A stretch of DNA of 64,000 bases, from NCBI GenBank assembly GCA_938083085.1, contig CALLKX010000039.1, positions 1-64,000 on the forward strand, read 5' to 3'. The stretch is from an uncultured bacterium (GTDB lineage Bacteria; Planctomycetota; UBA1135; GCA-002686595). This document shows positions 26,219 through 34,655 of the stretch, in pieces. The notes beneath the pieces were generated by a model. That model did no database searches. It was not told the DNA's origin and was given only the letters and a program-made list of their open reading frames with translations. The stretch's first letter is position 1, and the number at the start of each line of letters is the position of its first letter. A program made the translations under genes and the position numbers.

Positions 26219-26310
26219 CGCATCAATTCGAATCAGATGCCGCGGAGCGGCGCGCGGGTGCCCCTTTCTCTCCTGTCGCCCAGGCGCCGGGGACGAGGAG
26301 TAGGGAAGGA

Positions 26311-28530
26311 ATGGTCGACGACAGCAGCTCGAATGGTCCCCGCCCGGGCGAAGAGGCACCGAACGCGGACGGTGACGTGGCCTCCGAACTGGCGGCTGCT
26401 GAGCACGGGATCGTCGAGCAGAGGGTCGCACCCGAGCACTTCATCAACCGCGAGCTCAGCCTGCTGGAGTTCAACCGACGGGTGCTCGCCCAGGCGCTGG
26501 ATGAGTCCATCCCGCTGCTCGAGCGGCTCCGGTTCCTGACGATCTCGAGCACCAACCTCGACGAGTTCTTCGAGGTCCGCAAGGCCTCCCACCAGGAGCG
26601 GCTCACCCTCCGCTCCAGCAGCATCGGGTTCGACGGCCGCTCGACCCACCAGCTGCTCGACGACATCGCCCTGGAGGCCGCCGAGCTCGTGCGCGAACAG
26701 TACGAGGTCCTCAACGGGATCCTGTTCCCGCTACTCGCCGCAGAGGGGATCAATGTGCTCAAGCGCCAGCTGTGGACCTCGGAGCAGGCCGCCTGGATCA
26801 ACGGCTTCTTCGGCAAGGAGGTGGAGCCGATCCTGACCCCGGTGGGGCTCGATCCCTCGCACCCGTTCCCCAAGATCCTCAACAAGAGCCTCAACTTCAT
26901 CGTCATCATCGATGGCGACGACGCCTTCGCACGGGACACGGGGCTGGGCGTCGTACAGGTCCCCCGCGCCCTCCCGCGGCTGATCTCTCTCCCTCCGGCC
27001 GTCCGCGGAGACGAGCTGGCCTTCGTCCTCCTCTCGTCGGTCATCCACGCCCACGTGGAGACGCTCTTCCCCGGAATGCGGGTGGTGGGCTGCCACCAGT
27101 TCCGCGTGACGCGCAACAGCGAGCTGTGGGTCGATGATGAGGAGGTGGAGAACATCCTCGAGGCCATCGAGGGCGAGCTCCCCGAGCGCAAGTACGCCGA
27201 GGCCGTTCGCCTCGAGGTCGCCGCCGATTGTCCGGAGAAGGTCGTGCGCCTCCTCCGCCAGCGCTTCGAGCTGGACGACGCCGACGTCTACCGGGTCAAC
27301 GGCCCCGTCAACGTCGGCCGGCTGGAGGTGCTCCACGGCCTGGTGGACCGGCCCGACCTCAAGTACCCGCCGCTAACCCCTCGCATCCCGCGGGCGCTCG
27401 CACGGACCGAGGATCCGTTCGCCGCGATCCGGGAGCGGGACATCCTGGTGCACCACCCTTACGAGTCCTTCGCCCCGGTAATCGATCTCGTCCGCAGGGC
27501 GGCCTCCGACCCGGACGTGCTGGCGATCAAGCAGACGCTCTACCGCACCGAGCGCAACTCCGCGATCGTCGCCGCCCTCGTGGCGGCGGCCCGCAACGGG
27601 AAGCAGGTAGTGGCCGTCGTGGAGCTCCGGGCGCGCTTCGATGAGGCCGAGAATATCGACCTCGCGAACCAGCTCCAGGAGGTCGGCGCCCAGGTCGTGT
27701 ACGGCATCGTGGGCTACAAGACCCACTCGAAGATGACGCTCATCGTCCGCCGCGAGCCGGACGGGCTCGTGCGCTACGTCCACCTGGGGACCGGCAACTA
27801 CCACGCCCGGACCGCGCGGACGTACACGGACCTCGGCTTCCTGACGGCGGACCCGCGCATCGCCGAGGACGTCCACCAGGTCTTCCACCGACTCACGGGG
27901 CTCGGCGCGACGCGGCCGCTCCAGCTCCTCCTCGACGCGCCGTTCACCCTGCGCCAGGAGATGCGTCGCCGCATCAGGCTCGAGGCCGAGAACGCGCGGG
28001 CCGGCCAGCCCGCGCGGATCATCGCGAAGATGAACGCGCTCACCGAGGTCAACACGATCCGCGCGCTCTATGACGCGAGCGCCGCAGGGGTCCAGATCGA
28101 CCTCATCGTGCGCGGAGCGTGCTGCGTGCGCCCGGGGGTCCCGGGCATCTCCGAGAACATCCGCGTCCGCTCGGTGCTGGGCCGATTCCTGGAGCACTCC
28201 AGGCTCTTCTACTTCGAGGACGGGGGACGAGGCGCCGTGTTCGCGTCCAGCGCGGACTGGATGTCGCGCAACCTGTACCGCCGCGTGGAGACCTGCTTCC
28301 CGATCCTCGACCCGGAGCTCAAGCGGCGAGCCCTCGAGGAGGATCTGCTGGTCTACCTCGGCTCCCACGTGGCCGCGTGGGAGCTCCAAGCGGACGGTGG
28401 CCACGTCCGAACCGGTGGCGACCTTGATCCCCAGCAGGAGATCATGCGACGGCTCGGGGTCCTCGGCGAAGTGAGCGACGAGGATCCGGATCTCCCCCCA
28501 GGCGAGATTCGGAGTCTGCGGCCCATTTGA
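26311..28530 (+). CDS. ppk1: Polyphosphate kinase 1
   Basis: 739 residues, full length for PPK1, which reversibly makes polyphosphate from ATP. Start ATG 26311 has AGGAG at 26296-26300 and a second purine-rich run next to it. Domains: N domain (FINRELSLLEFNRRVLAQAL near 46-65, SSTNLDEFFEVR), head domain, and the two phospholipase D-like C domains. Catalytic histidine His472 lies in GYKTHSKMTLIVRR, followed by YVHLGTGNYHARTARTYTD; the second domain has IVRGACCVRPGVPG and ENIRVRSVLGRFLEHSR. The exopolyphosphatase gene is 2 kb downstream on the other strand. Confidence 0.97.
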   Translation: MVDDSSSNGPRPGEEAPNADGDVASELAAAEHGIVEQRVAPEHFINRELSLLEFNRRVLAQALDESIPLLERLRFLTISSTNLDEFFEVRKASHQERLTLRSSSIGFDGRSTHQLLDDIALEAAELVREQYEVLNGILFPLLAAEGINVLKRQLWTSEQAAWINGFFGKEVEPILTPVGLDPSHPFPKILNKSLNFIVIIDGDDAFARDTGLGVVQVPRALPRLISLPPAVRGDELAFVLLSSVIHAHVETLFPGMRVVGCHQFRVTRNSELWVDDEEVENILEAIEGELPERKYAEAVRLEVAADCPEKVVRLLRQRFELDDADVYRVNGPVNVGRLEVLHGLVDRPDLKYPPLTPRIPRALARTEDPFAAIRERDILVHHPYESFAPVIDLVRRAASDPDVLAIKQTLYRTERNSAIVAALVAAARNGKQVVAVVELRARFDEAENIDLANQLQEVGAQVVYGIVGYKTHSKMTLIVRREPDGLVRYVHLGTGNYHARTARTYTDLGFLTADPRIAEDVHQVFHRLTGLGATRPLQLLLDAPFTLRQEMRRRIRLEAENARAGQPARIIAKMNALTEVNTIRALYDASAAGVQIDLIVRGACCVRPGVPGISENIRVRSVLGRFLEHSRLFYFEDGGRGAVFASSADWMSRNLYRRVETCFPILDPELKRRALEEDLLVYLGSHVAAWELQADGGHVRTGGDLDPQQEIMRRLGVLGEVSDEDPDLPPGEIRSLRPI

Positions 28531-28649
28531 GCGTCGTGCCCTGCCGCTAAGATCTCGCGCCCTGTCATGCCTCCGGGCGCCTCGACGCCTCGACGTCAGT
28601 CCCGCCTGATCACGGCCGCGCACGGCGCGGCTCCTGCCCCACCTTGCAC

Positions 28650-29384
28650 ATGTCCAGCGACATCCAGACCATCGACCTCGACTACAGCGCCGCAGGCACC
28701 TCCTGCAAGAGCTACCTCGCGCTCCCCGCCGACACCTCGACCCCCGTCCCCGGCGTCATCGTCCTGCACGAGTGGTGGGGCTGTGACGAGTACGCTCGCA
28801 GCCGCGCCGACCAGCTGGCGGGCCTCGGCTACGCTGCCCTCGCCGCCGACATGTACGGCGACGGCCAGCAGGCGGACGACCCCGAGGCCGCCGGGGCGCT
28901 GATGACCGGGCTCATGGGAGACCCCGCTCAGCTCTCCGCCCGCTTCGAGGCCGCCAGGGAAGCCCTGGCCTCGAGGGCCGAGGTCGACGGCGGCCGGATC
29001 GCCGCCGCCGGCTACTGCATGGGCGGCGGCATCGCCCTGGAGATGGCGCGAGCGGGCGCCGACCTCGCTGCGGTTGTGAGCTTCCATGGCTCGCTGGAGA
29101 CCGCCAGCCCTGCGGCTCCTGGGGCCGTGCAGCCGCGACTGCTCGTCTGCACCGGCGCCGCAGACCCCTTCGTCCCCACGGAGCACGTGGACGGCCTGCG
29201 TGCCGAGATGGAGGCCGCCGGCGCGCGCTGCGAGATCATCGCGTACCCGGACGTGATCCACGCCTTCACCAACCCCGGGGCTTCGGCCCGCGGCGAGCGC
29301 TTCGGGCTGCCGCTTCGCTACGACGAGGGCGCGGACAAGGATAGCTGGGCGCGCATGGCCGCCCTGCTCGAAGAGGTCTTCTGA
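28650..29384 (+). CDS. Dienelactone hydrolase family protein
   Basis: 244 residues from ATG 28650; a TTG two codons upstream is less likely. Alpha/beta hydrolase of the DLH family: VIVLHEWWGCDEY near 37-48 with Glu41, nucleophile Cys123 in GYCMGGG, Asp in CTGAADPFVP near 172, and His in YPDVIHAFTNPG near 204. DLH enzymes cleave cyclic esters; related proteins act on diverse small esters. No catabolic genes are nearby. Ends at a strong hairpin shared with the convergent aldo/keto reductase. Confidence 0.9.
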   Translation: MSSDIQTIDLDYSAAGTSCKSYLALPADTSTPVPGVIVLHEWWGCDEYARSRADQLAGLGYAALAADMYGDGQQADDPEAAGALMTGLMGDPAQLSARFEAAREALASRAEVDGGRIAAAGYCMGGGIALEMARAGADLAAVVSFHGSLETASPAAPGAVQPRLLVCTGAADPFVPTEHVDGLRAEMEAAGARCEIIAYPDVIHAFTNPGASARGERFGLPLRYDEGADKDSWARMAALLEEVF

Positions 29385-29413
29385 GCCCGGACTCGTCGCA
29401 ACACCGACGCCGC

Positions 29414-29450
29414 CGGCCCGGTCCGCTGAGTCCCTCAGCTGGCCGGGCCG
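29414..29450. terminator. Bidirectional hairpin between convergent genes
   Basis: Outer arm 29414-29423 pairs with 29441-29450, a single C-T mismatch, then GCTGAG (29425-29430) pairs with CTCAGC (29434-29439) around a TCC loop: a stem of about 16 pairs. Between the stops of the genes ending at 29384 (+) and 29527 (-). No long T-run on either side. Confidence 0.78.
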
Positions 29451-29526
29451 CGTGATTGTCGGCGGCGGACGAGCTTCCCTGGAGACGCCTGCACCAACGG
29501 CAGCAGGACGTCGCCGCCGAACGCGG

Positions 29527-30477
29527 TCACTCTCTCCAGAGCTCGGACGCAGGATACGGGCCTCCGGCGCGCTCCCAGAAGGTCCCGGTGACGTACCGGA
29601 AGGGACGCTCCAGGGCCGCCATGCGCTTCATCTGCTCGTCCGTCAGCGAGAGGTTCGCCGCCGCGAGGTTCTCCGCCAAGCGGCTGGGGCGGACCGACTT
29701 CGGGATGACCGCCGTCCCCCTCTGGATGGCCCAGGCGATGAGGACCTGTGCGGGCGAGGCGCCCAGCTCTCTAGCGATGGCGCGGACCACCTTGTCCTCC
29801 ATCAGAAGCGGCTCGTCGTCTCCCTTCATGATCTCCGGGCGGTCCATGGAGCCCAGCGGTGAGAAGGCCGTGGTCAGCACGCCATGCTCTCTCGCTCCCT
29901 CCACGAGGGAGCGCTGCTGCAAGTAAGGGTGCAGCTCCACCTGGTTGACCTCCGCCGGGCTCGCGAACCCCGCGTGGGCCCGGAGCCGCTCGAGGTTGTA
30001 GTTGGACACGCCGATGTGCCGGGTGAGGCCAAGCTCCAGCGCCGCGGTCATTCCCGCCCAGGTCTCCTCGAGGGGCACCTCGTCCAGGGACAGGAACTCC
30101 TCGGGCCCCTTCGGCCGCACCACATCGAAGCAAATGGCCACGGGCCAGTGCACGAGGTAGAGATCCAGGTACTCGACCCCGAGCGCCTCGATCGAGGCAC
30201 GGATCCCGAGCTCGACCTCCTCCTCGCGGTGCCGGTTGCACCACAGCTTCGAGGTGATCCAAAGGTCGTCCCTGGAGACGACGCCCTCGTCGAACGCCCG
30301 GCGCAGTGCGACGCCGATCTCCTCCTCGTTGCCGTAGATAGCCGCGCAGTCGAGATGTCGATAGCCCAGGGCGAGAGCGACAGAGACCGCCTCCCCCACC
30401 TCCCCGGGCGCGGACTTCCAGGTCCCCAGCCCCAGGAGGGGCATCCTGTCTCCGTTGCTGAACTCGTGAGCTCTCAC
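29527..30477 (-). CDS. Aldo/keto reductase
   Basis: 316 residues. Start GTG 30477-30475 overlaps the stop of the upstream exopolyphosphatase gene (GTGA). Catalytic tetrad Asp43, Tyr48 (HLDCAAIYGNE), Lys77 (ITSKLW), His110 (LYLVHWP); NADPH site near the C-terminus (IPKSVRPSRLAENLAA). Reduces carbonyl compounds with NADPH; substrate not predictable. Placement behind ppx and a TrpD2-like gene shows co-expression but does not explain function. Confidence 0.93.
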   Translation of the reverse strand: MRAHEFSNGDRMPLLGLGTWKSAPGEVGEAVSVALALGYRHLDCAAIYGNEEEIGVALRRAFDEGVVSRDDLWITSKLWCNRHREEEVELGIRASIEALGVEYLDLYLVHWPVAICFDVVRPKGPEEFLSLDEVPLEETWAGMTAALELGLTRHIGVSNYNLERLRAHAGFASPAEVNQVELHPYLQQRSLVEGAREHGVLTTAFSPLGSMDRPEIMKGDDEPLLMEDKVVRAIARELGASPAQVLIAWAIQRGTAVIPKSVRPSRLAENLAAANLSLTDEQMKRMAALERPFRYVTGTFWERAGGPYPASELWRE

Positions 30478-31982
30478 GTCGACTCGGTGAGCTCCAAGGT
30501 CAGGTCAAGGGATGCCAGGTGCCGCCTCTCGCGGTCGAGGTCCGCCCGGGTCAGAGGGTTGCCTTCGAGCCACCCCGGGCTGAAGAGGAGGGTGAAGCGG
30601 CCCTCCTCGGCGACCAACGTCGGGGTCGGGATCGGCCGGTCGGAGCGGTCACGCCGCATACGGAGCGCCATCCGGAGCAGCGGGAGGAGCCTCAACACGG
30701 TCCGGGCGCGGTCGCGCGGCAGGTCGTCCAGCGAGCCAAGCCGCGGTCGCCGCCGCTGCCCGCGAATGAGCGCCGCGATCTCCTGCCGGTCGCGCGTCGA
30801 GAACCCGGCCAGGTCGGCGTGCTCCACCAGGTAGGCGCCGTGCCGGTGGTAGGCCGAGTGGGCCACGGCGAGGCCGACGTCGTGGAGCTGCGCCGCCCAG
30901 CCGAGCAGGAGCCGATCCGCCGGCGTCAGCCCGAGCGCGGCGGAGACCTGGTCGAAGAGGCCCTCCGCTAACGTTCGACACCGGGCCCCGTGGGCGGGGT
31001 CCTGTCCGAGCCGCTCCCCGAAGCTCGCGGCGCTGACCTCGCGGACGTCCTCGTGGTGGATCCGGCCCACGAGGTCATGGAGGACCCCCTCCCGTAGCGC
31101 CCCGCCCGAGGGGCGCATGACGTCTACCGAGAAGGCGTCGAAGACCCCCCTCAGGACCGCGACGCCCCCAGCGATCACCTCCCGCCGATCGGGGCGGAGC
31201 CCCTCCAGGTCCAGCTCGCTGGTCTGCCGGGCCTCTTCGAGGAGCTCCTGTAGCCGATCGAGCCCCGCGCGCGTGACCTCGCCGTCCGTCCACCCGTTGC
31301 CCCCAAGGATCGACCCCACGGCGCGGATGGTCCCGCTGGACCCGATCGCGTGGTCCCAGTTAGCGGGGCCGTATCGCTCGGCGATGGGCTCGAGCTCGAC
31401 CCTGGCCGCGAGGGCAGCCTTCTCGAAGCGCCCGCGCCTCATGAGGCCGTCGGGGAAGAAGCGCTGGCTCCAGGTGACGCAGCCCATGGAGAGGCTGTCC
31501 ACCCGGGAGGAGACGAACCGCTGCCCCAGGATGCACTCGGTGCTGGCCCCGCCGATATCCACGACGAGCCGCCGGCCGTCGTCATCCCCGAGGGTGTGCG
31601 CCACGCCCAGGTAGACCAGGCGGGCCTCCTCGGTCCCCGGGATGACCTCGATGTCCACCCCAAGCGCCTCGGAGGCCTTGCGGAGAAAGGCCCCGCGGTC
31701 CCGGAGCCTCCTGAACGTCGCCGTCCCGACCGCCCTGATCCGGCCGGGGGGGATGCCTTGGATCCGCTCTGACATTCGCTCGAGGGTCGCGAGCGCGCGA
31801 GCCTGGACCTCGCCGTCCAGCTGCCGGTCGCTCAGCCCCTCGGCCAGCCCCACTCGCTCCCGCAGCTTGTCCACGAGGAGCGGCCGACCGTCGACCTCCC
31901 GGGCCACGACCAGATGGAACGAGTTGGAGCCCAGGTCGACGGCGGCGAGCCCCGACTGCTCCTGCTCGGGCTCCAGCGTCAC
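30474..31982 (-). CDS. ppx: Ppx/GppA exopolyphosphatase with C-terminal HD-like domain
   Basis: 502 residues. Removes terminal phosphate from polyphosphate or the 5-prime phosphate of pppGpp. Start GTG 31982-31980 overlaps the TGA of the upstream gene (GTGA); the long upstream open frame is a shadow of that gene. ASKHA-fold motifs: AAVDLGSNSFHLVVA near 12-26, VGTATFRRLRD, VIPGTEEARLVYLGV, VVDIGGASTECILG and GSSGTIRAVG. The C-terminal about 180 residues carry an HD-like helical domain (WAAQLHDVGLAVAHSAYHRH). Together with ppk1 this covers synthesis and breakdown of polyphosphate. Confidence 0.95.
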   Translation of the reverse strand: MTLEPEQEQSGLAAVDLGSNSFHLVVAREVDGRPLLVDKLRERVGLAEGLSDRQLDGEVQARALATLERMSERIQGIPPGRIRAVGTATFRRLRDRGAFLRKASEALGVDIEVIPGTEEARLVYLGVAHTLGDDDGRRLVVDIGGASTECILGQRFVSSRVDSLSMGCVTWSQRFFPDGLMRRGRFEKAALAARVELEPIAERYGPANWDHAIGSSGTIRAVGSILGGNGWTDGEVTRAGLDRLQELLEEARQTSELDLEGLRPDRREVIAGGVAVLRGVFDAFSVDVMRPSGGALREGVLHDLVGRIHHEDVREVSAASFGERLGQDPAHGARCRTLAEGLFDQVSAALGLTPADRLLLGWAAQLHDVGLAVAHSAYHRHGAYLVEHADLAGFSTRDRQEIAALIRGQRRRPRLGSLDDLPRDRARTVLRLLPLLRMALRMRRDRSDRPIPTPTLVAEEGRFTLLFSPGWLEGNPLTRADLDRERRHLASLDLTLELTEST

Positions 31983-33046
31983 GCGATCAGTGAACGCAGA
32001 CGGGCGACCCGCTCGAGGGCCGCGCCGGACTCCAGGGCGCTGGTCGCAGCGTCCACGCCCTCCGCGATGGTCATGCATCGGCCGCAGGCCTTCAGCATGA
32101 GCGCCGCGCTGAGCAGGGTTGCCTTGCGCGCAGGGCCATGCTCGCCCTCGAGCACCTTCAAGACCAGGTCCGAGGCCGCCTGGCAGAGGACAGGGTTGTC
32201 CGAGGAGCCCTGACCGTCCTCGGCTGGGCCGAAGAGCGGGAGCTCCGGCTCTGCCGCGTCCTCGAGACCGAAGTCTGCGGGCTCCACCGTGACCGAGACC
32301 AGGTGGTTCCCGTCCAGCTCGATGCCCCTGGTCCTCTTGGTGACGAACGGGACGACGCTGCCTTCGGGCCCCTGGAGCGCCACGCCCCGTCGGTGGCCGA
32401 GGCCCTTGAGGACCTCCACCGCCGCGCCGAGCACGGGCCCGCGCTGGGCGCCGATCAACATGGCGGAGCCCGGGGGCGCGATGAGCTTCTCGAGGGTGGA
32501 GAGAGGCGTGCGGACGAGCATGTCGCCGCGGACCTTGCGGAGCGAGAGGAGCGGCGGGCAGAGCCCGGCCACGGAGACGGTCGCGAAGCCCGCCTTGGTG
32601 ATCCAGTCCTCGGCCTCGGTGGAGTCCCAGGTCATGGAGAGCCCGAGGCCCTCCAGGACGTTCGCCGCCGTCAAGCCGCGCCGGGGCGGGACACAGCGGT
32701 CCGAGACGATCAGCACGCGCGCGCCCGCGGCGGCCGCCACGATCCCAGCCGCCACCTCGAGGGGCGGAATGGTGTCGTGCCCGTCCTGAGGGGGCGCGAC
32801 GGTCACCAGACCGCTCATGCCCATGCACGGGATCCGCGACTGGGCGCGGGCGGACATGGCCATCCCCATCAGCTCCTCGGTCGTGACCCCCTTCCAGCGC
32901 AGGGTGACGAGAAAGGATGCCACGGTCGCATCACTCTCGGACCCGCTGAGGATCGCCGTGAAGGCCTGGGCCGCCTCTTCTCGGGAGAGGTTGCGAGGGG
33001 GCTTGGAGCCCGTCCCGAAGGAACGCATGAGGCGGCGGAGGACCAT
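31979..33046 (-). CDS. TrpD2/YbiB-like glycosyltransferase family 3 protein
   Basis: 355 residues. Has the anthranilate-phosphoribosyltransferase fold: N-terminal helices (LSREEAAQAFTAILSG, ATVASFLVTLRWKGVTTEEL near 39-58), then VAAGIVAAAAGARVLIVSDR near 120-140 and helical C-terminus. The GTGGD phosphoribosyl-diphosphate motif of TrpD is not present (VAPPQDGHDTIPPL instead), so tryptophan synthesis is unlikely; the TrpD2/YbiB group, nucleic-acid binding in E. coli, fits better. First gene of the operon with ppx and the aldo/keto reductase. M7 (33028) is an alternative start. Confidence 0.8.
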   Translation of the reverse strand: MVLRRLMRSFGTGSKPPRNLSREEAAQAFTAILSGSESDATVASFLVTLRWKGVTTEELMGMAMSARAQSRIPCMGMSGLVTVAPPQDGHDTIPPLEVAAGIVAAAAGARVLIVSDRCVPPRRGLTAANVLEGLGLSMTWDSTEAEDWITKAGFATVSVAGLCPPLLSLRKVRGDMLVRTPLSTLEKLIAPPGSAMLIGAQRGPVLGAAVEVLKGLGHRRGVALQGPEGSVVPFVTKRTRGIELDGNHLVSVTVEPADFGLEDAAEPELPLFGPAEDGQGSSDNPVLCQAASDLVLKVLEGEHGPARKATLLSAALMLKACGRCMTIAEGVDAATSALESGAALERVARLRSLIA

Positions 33047-33103
33047 GGGAGAAGTGTAACGGCTCCCCTCTCACCTCTGCGCGGTGCCTCCGCCCTAACA
33101 CCG

Positions 33104-33142
33104 CGCGGCCGGCGTCCCGCGGAGTGCAGGACGCCGGCCGCG
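33104..33142. terminator. Strong hairpin closing the amidohydrolase operon
   Basis: CGCGGCCGGCGTCC (33104-33117) pairs perfectly with 33129-33142 around an 11-base loop. It follows the last operon stop (33162, minus strand) by about 20 bases and precedes the next gene start at 33046. No U-tract, so may work with Rho or act as a 3-prime stabiliser. Confidence 0.78.
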
Positions 33143-33161
33143 TCATGGGAACCGGAGTCGG

Positions 33162-34655
33162 TCAGGCGCCGGACGATCCGGCGGTCTGCTCGGTGTTCTC
33201 AGACTCCTCGGGGTCCTCCGACTCTTCGGGGTCCTCGTTGGCTTCCGGCTCCTCGCCGCCGGATTCTTCGATCACAGGCTCCTCGATCACCGGCTCCTCG
33301 CCAGCGTCCTCCGCGGGCTCCACTTCCGGCGCATCCGCCGGCGCCTCTTCACCAGAGTCCATCCTCTCCGCCGGCGCCAGGGCGGTCTCCGGACGCGGTC
33401 GAATGTGCGCGAAGAACATCTCGGCCTGCTTGTCGTAGACGATCTCGCCGTCGACGATCGCCCACTGGACAAAGGTCTGATAGTGAAGCAGGTCGCCGTC
33501 GGTGACGATCAGGTCGGCGTCCTTGCCAAGCTCGATGGAGCCGATGCGGTAGTCCACGCCGAGCACCCGAGCGGCCTCGATCGTGATCGAGCGCAGGCCC
33601 GCCAGCTCGGGGAGCCCGCCGCGGATGGCGAAGCCAGCCTCGACCGGGAGGTGCAGGAGGTCCTGGCCGACGATGCCGCCCAGCGAGATGCCGCGGGAGG
33701 CCGGGACGACGACGACGTTGACGCCGTGCTTGTAGAGGGTCGAGGCGTTCTCGATGCTCGACCCGCCCTCGCGGAGCAGGGACTCGTCCTTCGGCCGGCG
33801 GGTTCGGGGGGTCACGATCGCCGTGGCCCCGGCCCGTCCGAGCTCATCCGCGACCGTCCAGCCCTCGCGGCAGCCGTTGATGATCGGGCGGAAGCCGAAG
33901 CGCTGAGCGAGCTGCGCGATCTCCAGCAGGTCCGTGCGCTCGTCCGCGTTGAAGCGCGGCCGGATCTCGCCGCGGAGGATCCGCAGCGCCTTCTGATCGA
34001 CGCCCTTCTTGGACGGCTCCTTGGCCTCCTTGTTCGACTTCTTCTCCTGCTCCCAGGCGCGGTAGGCGCGGATGTAGTCCGCGGCGCCCTTGAGGTCGTT
34101 CTCGACCTTGAGCTGCCCCTGGGGGTTGCCGTTGGAGTAGCTCAGGGACTCGAAGGCCGAGCTGCTCACGACGAGCCCGTCGACGTGGCCGCGCTTCAGC
34201 TTGGCCACGGAGTTCCCGTCGACGGCAGTGGTGATGCCCGCCGCCAGGGCGAGGGTCATGTTCTGGTTGTACGGATCGACGGAGTCGTCGAGGTTGCCGC
34301 TGCTGCCGAAGAGCCCGAAGGAGCCGACGGCGATCAGGCCCGGATAGATCCGCAGCCCGGAGACGTCGACGACCTCTGCGTCCTCGGGGACGTCCACGTC
34401 GTAGCCGAAGGCAGCGATCTTGCCCTCGCGGACCAGGAGGGTGGCGTCCCGCAGAACGCCCCCGAGCCCGGTGTGGATCTCGCCGCCCACGAGGGCGAGG
34501 ATCTCCTCCTTGTCCTCCTCGACCTCCGCCTCCTCGGCGGGATCATCGTCGAGGGTGACGTTCGCCATCACCGCAGGCGCGAGGAACAGGGAGGCGGCCA
34601 TGAGGAGCCACGTGGGCCGCGAGGTGCGGCGCTGCTGGTTGGTTCGGAGGTGCAT
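33162..34655 (-). CDS. Amidohydrolase-superfamily pseudo-enzyme A, acidic tail (last gene of the operon)
   Basis: 497 residues from ATG 34655, whose A is shared with the stop of the upstream gene (TGATG). Signal peptide (TWLLMAASLFLAPAVMA). Amidohydrolase frame: composite beta sandwich (LVGGEIHTGLGGVLRDATLL), barrel start YPGLIAVGSFG where enzymes have HxH, and the C-terminal VLGVDYRIGSIELGKDADLIV that marks the family. The strand-5 histidine site reads PIINGCREG and the strand-8 site VVVPASRG: all expected metal ligands are gone. A short Lys-rich insert (KKSNKEAKEPSKKG) lies near 177-190. The last about 65 residues are Glu/Pro/Ser-rich. Confidence 0.88.
   Translation of the reverse strand: MHLRTNQQRRTSRPTWLLMAASLFLAPAVMANVTLDDDPAEEAEVEEDKEEILALVGGEIHTGLGGVLRDATLLVREGKIAAFGYDVDVPEDAEVVDVSGLRIYPGLIAVGSFGLFGSSGNLDDSVDPYNQNMTLALAAGITTAVDGNSVAKLKRGHVDGLVVSSSAFESLSYSNGNPQGQLKVENDLKGAADYIRAYRAWEQEKKSNKEAKEPSKKGVDQKALRILRGEIRPRFNADERTDLLEIAQLAQRFGFRPIINGCREGWTVADELGRAGATAIVTPRTRRPKDESLLREGGSSIENASTLYKHGVNVVVVPASRGISLGGIVGQDLLHLPVEAGFAIRGGLPELAGLRSITIEAARVLGVDYRIGSIELGKDADLIVTDGDLLHYQTFVQWAIVDGEIVYDKQAEMFFAHIRPRPETALAPAERMDSGEEAPADAPEVEPAEDAGEEPVIEEPVIEESGGEEPEANEDPEESEDPEESENTEQTAGSSGA

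Noticed and set aside
31979..33046. Anthranilate phosphoribosyltransferase TrpD
   Set aside because: The GTGGD motif is missing and no other trp genes are near; TrpD2/YbiB-like fits better.
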